Assembly: GCA_002368715.1 (NCBI GenBank)
Contig: DFEO01000167.1
Coordinates: 1-14,316, forward strand
Direction: 5' to 3'
Length of the DNA: 14,316 nt
Source: Ruminococcus sp. UBA3800
Lineage (GTDB): Bacteria; Bacillota; Clostridia; Oscillospirales; Ruminococcaceae
The translations under genes and the position numbers were made by a program. The first letter of the stretch is position 1, and each line of letters starts with the position of its first letter. Of this stretch, positions 1 to 5,915 are shown piece after piece. The notes below the pieces were generated by a model. The model was not told the DNA's origin and searched no databases. It saw only the letters and a list, made by a program, of their open reading frames with translations.

Positions 1-125
1 CATATCAGCCCAAGAAGCTTCAGAGGAAGAAGGTTCATGGTTTCATGAAGAGAATGGCTACTGCCAACGGCAGAAAGGTTCTCGCTCGCAGAAGAGCAAA
101 GGGCAGAGCAAGACTCAGCTACTAA
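1..125 (+). CDS. rpmH: 50S ribosomal protein L34 (C-terminal part)
   Basis: This is the 3' end of the gene for ribosomal protein L34, a small basic protein of the large ribosomal subunit. The first full codon begins at base 3. The visible 40 residues run from [10 protein letters not shown] through the hallmark [16 protein letters not shown] to [13 protein letters not shown], which is the conserved basic end of L34. Only about the first four or five residues are missing to the left. The gene ends in tandem TAA TAA stops (123-128). rpmH directly before rnpA is the standard bacterial arrangement near the replication origin. A terminator hairpin follows immediately. Confidence 0.97.
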   Translation, partial: YQPKKLQRKKVHGFMKRMATANGRKVLARRRAKGRARLSY

Positions 126-133
126 TAACATAT

Positions 134-184
134 AGACCTTGATACCACTCAGAAATGAATGGTATAGGGTCTTTATCTTTTTTT
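134..184 (+). terminator. Intrinsic terminator between rpmH and rnpA
   Basis: An interrupted hairpin has outer arms AGACC (134-138) and GGTCT (168-172) and inner arms ATACCA (142-147) and TGGTAT (160-165). It is followed by a U-rich tract, TTTATCTTTTTTT (172-184). It starts 8 bases after the rpmH stop. No promoter was recognised between it and rnpA, so it is probably a partial terminator that lets a fraction of L34 transcripts read into rnpA. That would keep RnpA well below L34. The read-through is inference; the hairpin and T tract are visible. Confidence 0.75.
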
Positions 185-215
185 GGACAAAGAAAGAGCG
201 CTTTGGGGTGGGCTT

Positions 216-569
216 ATGCTGTTTACTGCTGTTATCAAGGATAATAAAGCGTTTATGAGGTGTTTCCGGAAGGGAAGGTATACAGCTGATAAATTTATAG
301 TGTGTTATTATTATCCGAACAAAACAGCTTTCAACGGACTGGGTATATCGGTCTCAAAGAAGATAGGGAATGCTGTTGTGAGAAACAGGTTCAAAAGGAT
401 AGTGAGAGCCGCTTACAGAGAGTGCGAAAAGGATATGCTTATAGGCTATGATATAGTGTTTGCTGCAAGACAGGGAGTTCAGGACAAGAGCTCGGAGGAT
501 ATAAAGAGATTTATACGCAGCCGGCTTATAGGAGATATGAAAAAGAATATTGATAAGATAAAGAAATGA
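216..569 (+). CDS. rnpA: Ribonuclease P protein component
   Basis: RnpA is the protein subunit of RNase P. It binds the 5' leader of pre-tRNA and helps the catalytic RNA subunit cleave it. The protein has 117 residues from the ATG at 216, normal for the family. It shows the typical start [13 protein letters not shown], the central F-x-R-x-F region, and the RNR-box helix [21 protein letters not shown], followed by the DIVFAARQG strand. An in-frame TTG at 183 would add 11 residues but lies inside the terminator T tract and has no Shine-Dalgarno. The G-rich GGGGTGGG (205-212) precedes the ATG instead. The stop overlaps the yidD start (ATGA, 566-569), indicating translational coupling. Confidence 0.96.
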   Translation: MLFTAVIKDNKAFMRCFRKGRYTADKFIVCYYYPNKTAFNGLGISVSKKIGNAVVRNRFKRIVRAAYRECEKDMLIGYDIVFAARQGVQDKSSEDIKRFIRSRLIGDMKKNIDKIKK

Positions 570-838
570 AGATTCTCTCATTGCCTGCGATAGGACTGAT
601 AAGGCTGTATCAGAAATATATAAGTCCTCTTACGCCGCCAAGGTGCAAATATTATCCCACCTGTTCGGCATATGCGCTGGAGGCTTACAGAAAACACGGC
701 CTGATAAAAGGAACGGTGCTGAGCACCTGGAGACTTTTAAGATGCAATCCCTGGTCTCTGGGCGGAGTTGATCATGTGCCCGAAAGAGTAAGGATAGATT
801 ATTTCAGGATAAAGAGTAGGGGTAAGGTAAGCAAATAG
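566..838 (+). CDS. yidD: Membrane protein insertion efficiency factor YidD
   Basis: YidD is a small membrane-associated protein that supports YidC-dependent insertion of membrane proteins. At 90 residues it is of normal size. It has the full family signature: [20 protein letters not shown], then [16 protein letters not shown], a central RLLRCNPW with a conserved Cys, and GGVDHVPE. The N-terminal hydrophobic amphipathic stretch (about residues 1-20) fits peripheral membrane binding. It overlaps rnpA by four bases, and only a weak A-rich sequence precedes the ATG, so translation is probably coupled. yidC follows after 33 bases. Confidence 0.96.
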   Translation: MKILSLPAIGLIRLYQKYISPLTPPRCKYYPTCSAYALEAYRKHGLIKGTVLSTWRLLRCNPWSLGGVDHVPERVRIDYFRIKSRGKVSK

Positions 839-871
839 TGAGAGTTTGAGGAAAGTAAGAGAGGAATCAGG

Positions 872-2263
872 ATGGGATTTATAGCAACTCCTTTGGGATG
901 GATAATGAAGGGCTGCTATTTTGTTGTTAAAAACTACGGAATAGCTTTGCTTTTGTTTACTATATTGACAAGACTTATAACTCTGCCGCTTCAGATAAAG
1001 CAGCAGAAGAGCTCGGCAAGGATGGCTATGCTTCAGCCGGAGCTTGAAAAACTGAAGAAAAAATATGGCAAGAACCAGCAGAAGCTCCAGGAGGAGCAGA
1101 TGAACCTTTATGCCAAGGCCGGTGTAAACCCTATGGCAAGCTGTCTGCCGATGATAATAATGATGGTGATCCTGTTTGCACTCATCCCTGTTATTTACGG
1201 ACCTCTGACCTATGTGTCGGGTCTTAATAAGGATGATGTCGAGGATAACAATAAGCTTATCCAGGGTCTTTACTATTACAGTGAAGAGGTAAGCGATAAT
1301 AAAAAATATAATACCTTTGATAAGCTCATAGCTCATTATGAGGAAGAGTATAAGGAAGAAAATAAGGGCGCCGAAGATAAGGATGCCGAGGAATATGCTT
1401 TTGAGACACTTGAAAAAACGTTTGTAAAGAAAAAGAATTATCCGGATGCTGCAAAGGCTGAGGTAAACGACTCGGATAATGTTGAAAACGTAGTCGAGGT
1501 AATAAAAAAGCATAGGGATATAGATAAGTTTATTCTTAACGAATCCTATTTTTCGTCTAATCTTGCAAAGTCAAGACCCGAGCTTATGACCTTTGTATTC
1601 ACAAGAGAGGAAGACGGAAAATATGCAGATGTGCTTGAGACGGTAAACAGCGATATCAGGGACTTTGCAGAAGATTTCAACTATGAGTTCATGGGTGTTT
1701 CACTGGGAACTATCCCGTCTGTAAAGAGTATAACCTGTATAATACCTGTTCTCTGTTTTGTTCTTCAGCTGCTGGTAACGATAGTTTCTCAGGCTTTTGC
1801 TAAAAAGAACAATCCCCAGATGGCAAGCATGGGCGGCGGAATGAAGGTAATGATGTATGTAATGCCTCTGTTCTCGCTGTGGATAGGTTTCAGCTATCCT
1901 CTCGGACTGGGTCTTTACTGGTGCTATTCTTCTCTGTTCGCTCTCGGACAGACTATATTCCTCAATAAGATATACACGCCCGAGCACGTTGCAGAGCTTG
2001 TTCAGAAGGATATAGCAAAGCAGAAGAAGAGCGGAAAGCCTACTCTTATGGAGAGAATGGCTGAGGCTCAGATGATAAAAGAGGGCAAGGATCCCAAGGA
2101 GATCAGAAAGGCCCTTTCTGATGACGACGATGAGGATCAGGATGAGCCTAAGAAGCTTTCAAAGCAGGAGCTCAAAAACGAGCAGAGAAGAAAGCTCAAT
2201 GAGGCAAGAAGAAGAATGGCCGAGAAATACGGCGATGAGTATGATGACTCACAGGATGACTAA
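872..2263 (+). CDS. yidC: Membrane protein insertase YidC/Oxa1 with a large external insert
   Basis: YidC inserts and folds membrane proteins, with or without the Sec translocon. The 463-residue protein starts at an ATG with GAGAGGAA six bases upstream. It lacks a lipobox and begins near the first core helix (about 18-38), which carries the conserved Arg34 of the hydrophilic groove in LLFTILTRLITLPL. A cytoplasmic charged hairpin (45-88, RMAMLQPELEKLKKKYG) precedes the conserved AKAGVNPMASCLPM turn and TM2 (91-113). TM3 (288-308), TM4 (about 327-341) and TM5 (about 343-365) follow, then a long charged tail (370-463). Between TM2 and the FMGVSLG motif (273-279) lies an insert of about 155 acidic, lysine-rich residues. 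Typical Gram-positive YidC proteins have only a few tens of residues there. The insert is predicted to be extracellular. The gene sits in the normal rnpA-yidD-yidC-jag order. Confidence 0.95.
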   Translation: MGFIATPLGWIMKGCYFVVKNYGIALLLFTILTRLITLPLQIKQQKSSARMAMLQPELEKLKKKYGKNQQKLQEEQMNLYAKAGVNPMASCLPMIIMMVILFALIPVIYGPLTYVSGLNKDDVEDNNKLIQGLYYYSEEVSDNKKYNTFDKLIAHYEEEYKEENKGAEDKDAEEYAFETLEKTFVKKKNYPDAAKAEVNDSDNVENVVEVIKKHRDIDKFILNESYFSSNLAKSRPELMTFVFTREEDGKYADVLETVNSDIRDFAEDFNYEFMGVSLGTIPSVKSITCIIPVLCFVLQLLVTIVSQAFAKKNNPQMASMGGGMKVMMYVMPLFSLWIGFSYPLGLGLYWCYSSLFALGQTIFLNKIYTPEHVAELVQKDIAKQKKSGKPTLMERMAEAQMIKEGKDPKEIRKALSDDDDEDQDEPKKLSKQELKNEQRRKLNEARRRMAEKYGDEYDDSQDD

Positions 2264-2344
2264 GAATTGCTGGGGCCGGTTGGCGGTTTGAGCGGATATC
2301 TTGACTGTTGAGATACATTTTTAATGCGAGAGGAGCGTTTAGGC

Positions 2345-3256
2345 ATGAAAAAGGAGTTTACTGCCGCAACGGTTGAAGAAGCCAAGAAGCTTGCAGCGGC
2401 AGAGTTCGGCACAGATGTTGAGAACATAAAGTTCACTGTGCTTGAGGAGCCGAAGAAGAGCTTTTTCGGAAAGCTGAAGGGTGATGCAAGAGTAGAGGCA
2501 GAATTTGAGAAAGCTGAAACAGACGCTGTCGAAGCGGCAGCTGAGGCTGTAAGTGAGACGGTGGAGGCAGCTGTTGAGGAAGCTGTGAAGGAAGAGCCCA
2601 AGCAGATTGAGTGGACAGAGGCAGCACAGAAAAAGGCTGAATGTGCAAAGGAGTATATCATCAAGGTCATAAATGCTATGGGCATTTCGGACGTTGAGAT
2701 AGAAATGGATAAGATCGAAAACGGTGCTGTATTCAATATCGTGAACGATGAATTTGCAGCGCTTATCGGCAAGAAGGGAGAGCTTCTTGATTCTCTTCAG
2801 TATCTTGCATCGCTGGTATGCAACAGGATAGACAGGGATTATTTCAGGATATCCTGCGATTGTGCGGATTTCAGGGCAAGAAGAAAGAAGCAGCTCGAAA
2901 ATCTTGCAAGAAAGATCTCGAACAATGTTATAAGATCGGGCAGATCCTATGCGCTGGAGCCTATGAATCCTTATGAGAGAAGGATAATCCATGCAGCTGT
3001 TTCCGAGATAGACGGCGTTGTTTCACAGTCCAAGGGCGAGGAGCCCTGGAGAAAGGTGATAATCAGCTCGACCAACCCCAGAAAGGGCGGAAGAGACGGC
3101 GGCTACCGTAAGGGCTCGAACCGTGGAAACAGAAGAGGCGGCCACAGGACTCCTAAGGCATTCGATATCACAACGAGCTTTGAAAAGGACTATAAAAAGC
3201 CAAAGCCGGAGGATTCGATGAAGGGTGCAGGTCTGTATTCCAAAATAGAATTCTGA
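2345..3256 (+). CDS. jag: Jag/KhpB (EloR) RNA-binding protein, KH and R3H domains
   Basis: Jag (KhpB/EloR) is a cytoplasmic RNA-binding protein, linked in other Firmicutes to control of cell elongation and division. I place the start at ATG 2345 because AGGAG (2331-2335) lies nine bases before it; an in-frame ATG at 2324 has no such site. From there it has 303 residues. A Jag-N domain comes first (about 1-50, including KSFFGKLKGDARVEAEF), then an acidic, Ala/Glu-rich linker (about 55-90). A KH domain with an intact GxxG loop (IGKKGE, about residue 142-145) follows. The R3H domain carries the RxxxH motif in NPYERRIIHAAVSEIDGV (Arg212, His216). The tail (about 245-271) is unusually rich in Arg and Gly. 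It follows yidC by 81 bases, and a terminator follows it. Confidence 0.94.
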   Translation: MKKEFTAATVEEAKKLAAAEFGTDVENIKFTVLEEPKKSFFGKLKGDARVEAEFEKAETDAVEAAAEAVSETVEAAVEEAVKEEPKQIEWTEAAQKKAECAKEYIIKVINAMGISDVEIEMDKIENGAVFNIVNDEFAALIGKKGELLDSLQYLASLVCNRIDRDYFRISCDCADFRARRKKQLENLARKISNNVIRSGRSYALEPMNPYERRIIHAAVSEIDGVVSQSKGEEPWRKVIISSTNPRKGGRDGGYRKGSNRGNRRGGHRTPKAFDITTSFEKDYKKPKPEDSMKGAGLYSKIEF

Positions 3257-3261
3257 CAGAA

Positions 3262-3294
3262 AAGGCTCCGCTTTTACAGTGGAGCCTTGTTTTT
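3262..3294 (+). terminator. Intrinsic terminator after jag
   Basis: A perfect 8-bp stem AAGGCTCC (3262-3269) / GGAGCCTT (3281-3288) is followed by TTGTTTTT. It begins six bases after the jag stop and closes the rnpA-yidD-yidC-jag transcription unit. Confidence 0.9.
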
Positions 3295-3310
3295 GCAGTA
3301 AATGTTTTCA

Positions 3311-3346
3311 ATAAAAAAGCGCTGCGAAACTGATACGCAGCGCTTT
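3311..3346 (-). terminator. Intrinsic terminator of the reverse-strand SDR gene
   Basis: A perfect 11-bp inverted repeat AAAGCGCTGCG (3316-3326) / CGCAGCGCTTT (3336-3346) lies just beyond the stop of the reverse-strand gene. Read on the minus strand, the stem is followed by TTTTTTAT, the expected U tract. It may also block leftover transcription from jag. With the preceding hairpin it forms a convergent pair of terminators. Confidence 0.88.
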
Positions 3347-3351
3347 ATGAC

Positions 3352-4281
3352 TTACTTGGTGTTCGAGAGATTCCACCTCATAGGTGCGATCCTCTTTGCC
3401 CTTGTGTTGTCTATGTTCCAGTTGTTGAAGGTCATGGACGGGTCAAAATAACGGTAATCCGTTCTCATCTTACTCTTGTTAAGTCCCAGTCCGCCGGTAC
3501 CGGATTTCTGGATGACCGCTCCGATACGGTGATGCTCTTTCTCAAAATCAATGATCTCCTTGGCTGTGGTGATCCTTGAATCACATACATTATATATACC
3601 TTCATATCTTCCCGAAGGTACATTTATGATGCCGTTGATAAAATCAATAAGATTGAAAACACAGCAGAAAGTAAACCCATATTCTCCGTCCTGGAAAATA
3701 TAAGCAACGTTTTCCTTTGTATCAAAAACTCTGTCATGCAGATTCTGTGTATATTCCGAATCGTATATCGGTGCGACCCTTGCTATAACAGGAACTGTAT
3801 CTGATTTTTTGAATGCCTTTCCCATGAGCTTTTCGCTCGTCATTTTCATGTCAGCATAGTTGGTCGTTCCCTTTTCGGGTGCAGTTTCTCTGATCGGCTC
3901 ACGGCCCTTCTGGATACCATATATCTGTGTCGTACTCAGAAGGATGAACGATCTTACTCCTGCTTTGTCTGCAAGCGCATAAATGAATTTGTCACAGTTT
4001 TTGCTCTTTTTCATTTCATCATCTGTAACATACGGGTCAAGGTCATTGTCAACCGAACACCCAAGATGTACCACAACATCTATCTGGTTGCTCGAAATAA
4101 TTGAATTTATCGCATCCTTGTCCGTTATGTCACACTGTACAAAGGTGTAGTTCGGATCCTGCCCTATATATTCATTAGGCTTTGAGTCGATCGCAAACAC
4201 ACGATGCTTTTTGTGCAGCAGACTGGATGTCAGATACTGACCTATCATTCCGCTTGCTCCGGTCACTAAGATTGATGCCAC
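3352..4281 (-). CDS. NAD-dependent epimerase/dehydratase (extended SDR family)
   Basis: This is a cytoplasmic extended short-chain dehydrogenase/reductase, most often acting on nucleotide sugars. The substrate cannot be read from the sequence. I choose a GTG start at 4279-4281, eight bases after GGAGAGGAG on the reverse strand. The longer version begins with a TTG that would put this ribosome site inside the gene. The protein then has 309 residues. The Rossmann nucleotide-binding motif TGASGMIG is at residues 7-14. An acidic residue ending the second strand (FAIDSK) favours NAD(H). The catalytic Ser/Thr lies in LLSTTQIYG, and YADMK (Tyr142, Lys146) provides the YxxxK pair. The gene is monocistronic and convergent with jag, with its own promoter and terminator. 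No glycosyltransferase or sugar-nucleotide gene neighbours it. Confidence 0.88.
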   Translation of the reverse strand: MASILVTGASGMIGQYLTSSLLHKKHRVFAIDSKPNEYIGQDPNYTFVQCDITDKDAINSIISSNQIDVVVHLGCSVDNDLDPYVTDDEMKKSKNCDKFIYALADKAGVRSFILLSTTQIYGIQKGREPIRETAPEKGTTNYADMKMTSEKLMGKAFKKSDTVPVIARVAPIYDSEYTQNLHDRVFDTKENVAYIFQDGEYGFTFCCVFNLIDFINGIINVPSGRYEGIYNVCDSRITTAKEIIDFEKEHHRIGAVIQKSGTGGLGLNKSKMRTDYRYFDPSMTFNNWNIDNTRAKRIAPMRWNLSNTK

Positions 4282-4322
4282 GAAAGTCACTCCTCTCCCC
4301 AAGAGACATTTTCTTAATCTAT

Positions 4323-4350
4323 ATTATAGCACAGTTTTTGTTTTTTGCAA
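4323..4350 (-). promoter_or_regulatory. Sigma-A-type promoter of the reverse-strand SDR gene
   Basis: On the minus strand, TTGCAA (4345-4350) is separated by 16 bases from a perfect TATAAT (4323-4328) that also has the extended -10 TGC before it. The expected start of transcription lies about 35 bases before the chosen GTG start. The surrounding DNA is very AT-rich. Confidence 0.72.
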
Positions 4351-4399
4351 ACACTTTTTGAAAAAAACTGAAAAATTTAGATTTTCTTTATAAATTGTC

Positions 4400-4428
4400 T
4401 TGCTATATTTAGTGAATTGTGATAAAAT
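4400..4428 (+). promoter_or_regulatory. Candidate promoter for the MBOAT-led operon
   Basis: TTGCTA (4400-4405), a 17-base spacer and TAAAAT (4423-4428) with a TGA extended -10 form a plausible sigma-A promoter facing right. It is about 100 bases upstream of the first operon gene. A second extended -10 (TGA-TATAAT, ending at 4451) lies just downstream without a good -35, so the true start could be either. Confidence 0.5.
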
Positions 4429-4435
4429 TATATGT

Positions 4436-4457
4436 ACAGGTCTGATATAATACCTGT
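4436..4457 (+). promoter_or_regulatory. Possible operator: inverted repeat over an extended -10
   Basis: ACAGGT (4436-4441) and ACCTGT (4452-4457) form a perfect 6+6 inverted repeat with a 10-base spacer. The spacer contains TGATATAAT, an extended -10 (TATAAT at 4446-4451). A dimeric repressor bound here would cover the promoter. Neither half-site matches an operator I can name. The symmetry is visible; the regulatory role is inference. Confidence 0.35.
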
Positions 4458-4528
4458 GTTGAGATAAATTATTTAACTAAAAACTATAAGCAGGGATATT
4501 TTTCCTGTCGCATAAAGGAGATTAAAAG

Positions 4529-5905
4529 TTGGTTTACTACGATCTGTTTTTCTTTCTGGGGCTCTTCCCTATCACGGCAATATTGTCATTTCTTGACAGG
4601 AGCGCCGAGTATAAAAACCTTATATTGATACTGGCTTCCGTTCTTTTCTTTTCCTGGGGAAGACCCTTTGCGGTGTGTCTGATATTTCTTTCCTGCATAC
4701 TCGACTGGCTGATCTCGGCGGTCATTTCAAAAAACATAGAAAAACGTGCTTTATGCACCCTGCTTCTTCTGATAGACGCAGCCTCAAACATCGGGTTGTT
4801 TCTGGTGTTTGGCCACAACTATCTGTTCGACGATATCAAGGCGCTCAGCTTTGAGAGCTACATCATACCTCTGGGTATTGGGTATTACTGCATCAGGGGA
4901 TTTTCATATGTTTATGATATCTATATGGGAAGGGCGGAATATGAGAAGAATATTTTCTGCCTTCTGACCTATATGGTGTCGCTGCATTTTATGATGGCAG
5001 GACCGCATATCAGTTACAGCAAGCTTGAGCCGCAGATAAGAAAAAGAGATACCGACGGAAGAAAGCTAAACGACGGACTTGTGGAAATGGTGCTGGGACT
5101 CGGAAAGATAATACTTCTGGCTCCCGTTTTCGAGAGGATAAAGCTTGCGGGACTTAACGGCCGTGAGATCACGACCATAGGCTGCTGGCTGGGAATGATG
5201 GCGTTTTTTGCGCAGTATTATTTTATGTTCACGGGTCTTTGCGATATGGCAAAGGGACTCGGGCTCGTCAGCGGTTTTGAATATCCCGAAAACTATACGG
5301 ATATCGAAGCGGACGGTCTTTTCACAGGGCTTGTAAGGAGCTACAACACTACGGTCATTGACTTTTTCTCGGATGTTTTCGCCTGCAAGAGAGTAAATAA
5401 CCCTGCTGCAAAGGCGATCGTCATCCTGCTTTGCGGTGCTGCGGTATCTATGTGGTATGAGGCAAAGCTGAGCTATCTTGCGGTCGGGCTTGCGGCGGCG
5501 CTGCTCATCGTTTTTGAGAAGCTGTTTTTGTCAAAGCCCCTTTCAAAGCTGCCTGCATGGCTCAAATATGTTTATCTTGTCATAACCGCAATGCTGATAT
5601 TCGGCGGCCTTTACTTTGACAGCCTTTACGGCTATAAGAAGTGGCTGCTGGCGCTTGTGAACGTGAACACCAGATATATGCTCTCGACTGCTGTAAAATA
5701 CAGCGTGCTGAAGAACATCACCCTGATAATGATCGCATTTTTCATAGTTTTTGCGCCCGCAAAAAATCTGGTGCTGGGGCTGTGGAAGAATTTTTCAAGG
5801 CGTTCAAGGCGCTGCTACGGCATAACGAAGATAACCCAGACAGTGCTTACTGCGTTTATCTTTGTGCTTTGCATAGTGACTATGGCAGTCCAGACAAAGG
5901 TTTAG
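4529..5905 (+). CDS. MBOAT-family membrane protein lacking the catalytic histidines
   Basis: This 458-residue polytopic protein has about 11-12 hydrophobic segments and fits the MBOAT fold (AlgI/DltB/PatA type), whose active members transfer acyl groups to polysaccharides or teichoic acids across the membrane. Family landmarks are present: LILASVLFFSWGRP (34-46), IIPLGIGYYCIRGFSYVYDIY (112-132), the HFMMAGPHISYSKL stretch (153-166), YYFMFTGLCDMAKGLGL (230-246, for DFSGYSDMAIGLG) and FEYPENY. The active-site region is altered. The usual RRWHISLSTWF reads RSYNTTVIDFF (His to Asn273). The usual LWHGAAWNFIIWGLYHG aligns without gaps to MWYEAKLSYLAVGLAAA, with the invariant His replaced by Tyr310 and the second by Ala323. 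It is therefore probably not an acyltransferase in the known sense. The start is TTG with AAAGGAG eight bases before it. It opens an apparent eight-gene operon, and the next gene starts after 10 bases. Confidence 0.8.
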   Translation: MVYYDLFFFLGLFPITAILSFLDRSAEYKNLILILASVLFFSWGRPFAVCLIFLSCILDWLISAVISKNIEKRALCTLLLLIDAASNIGLFLVFGHNYLFDDIKALSFESYIIPLGIGYYCIRGFSYVYDIYMGRAEYEKNIFCLLTYMVSLHFMMAGPHISYSKLEPQIRKRDTDGRKLNDGLVEMVLGLGKIILLAPVFERIKLAGLNGREITTIGCWLGMMAFFAQYYFMFTGLCDMAKGLGLVSGFEYPENYTDIEADGLFTGLVRSYNTTVIDFFSDVFACKRVNNPAAKAIVILLCGAAVSMWYEAKLSYLAVGLAAALLIVFEKLFLSKPLSKLPAWLKYVYLVITAMLIFGGLYFDSLYGYKKWLLALVNVNTRYMLSTAVKYSVLKNITLIMIAFFIVFAPAKNLVLGLWKNFSRRSRRCYGITKITQTVLTAFIFVLCIVTMAVQTKV

Positions 5906-5915
5906 GAGGCAGAGC

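Noticed and set aside
183..215. A TTG start for rnpA at 183
   Set aside because: It lies in the terminator T tract without a ribosome site, and the extra 11 residues do not match the usual RnpA start MLFTAV.
737..1513. A long reverse-strand open frame (258 residues) inside yidC
   Set aside because: It is fully antisense to the well-supported yidD/yidC genes, is hydrophobic only because it mirrors charged-residue codons, and has no recognisable motif.
2264..2344. A promoter upstream of jag (TTGACT at 2301-2306)
   Set aside because: No acceptable -10 lies at a 16-18-base spacing, and the gene is close enough to yidC for co-transcription.
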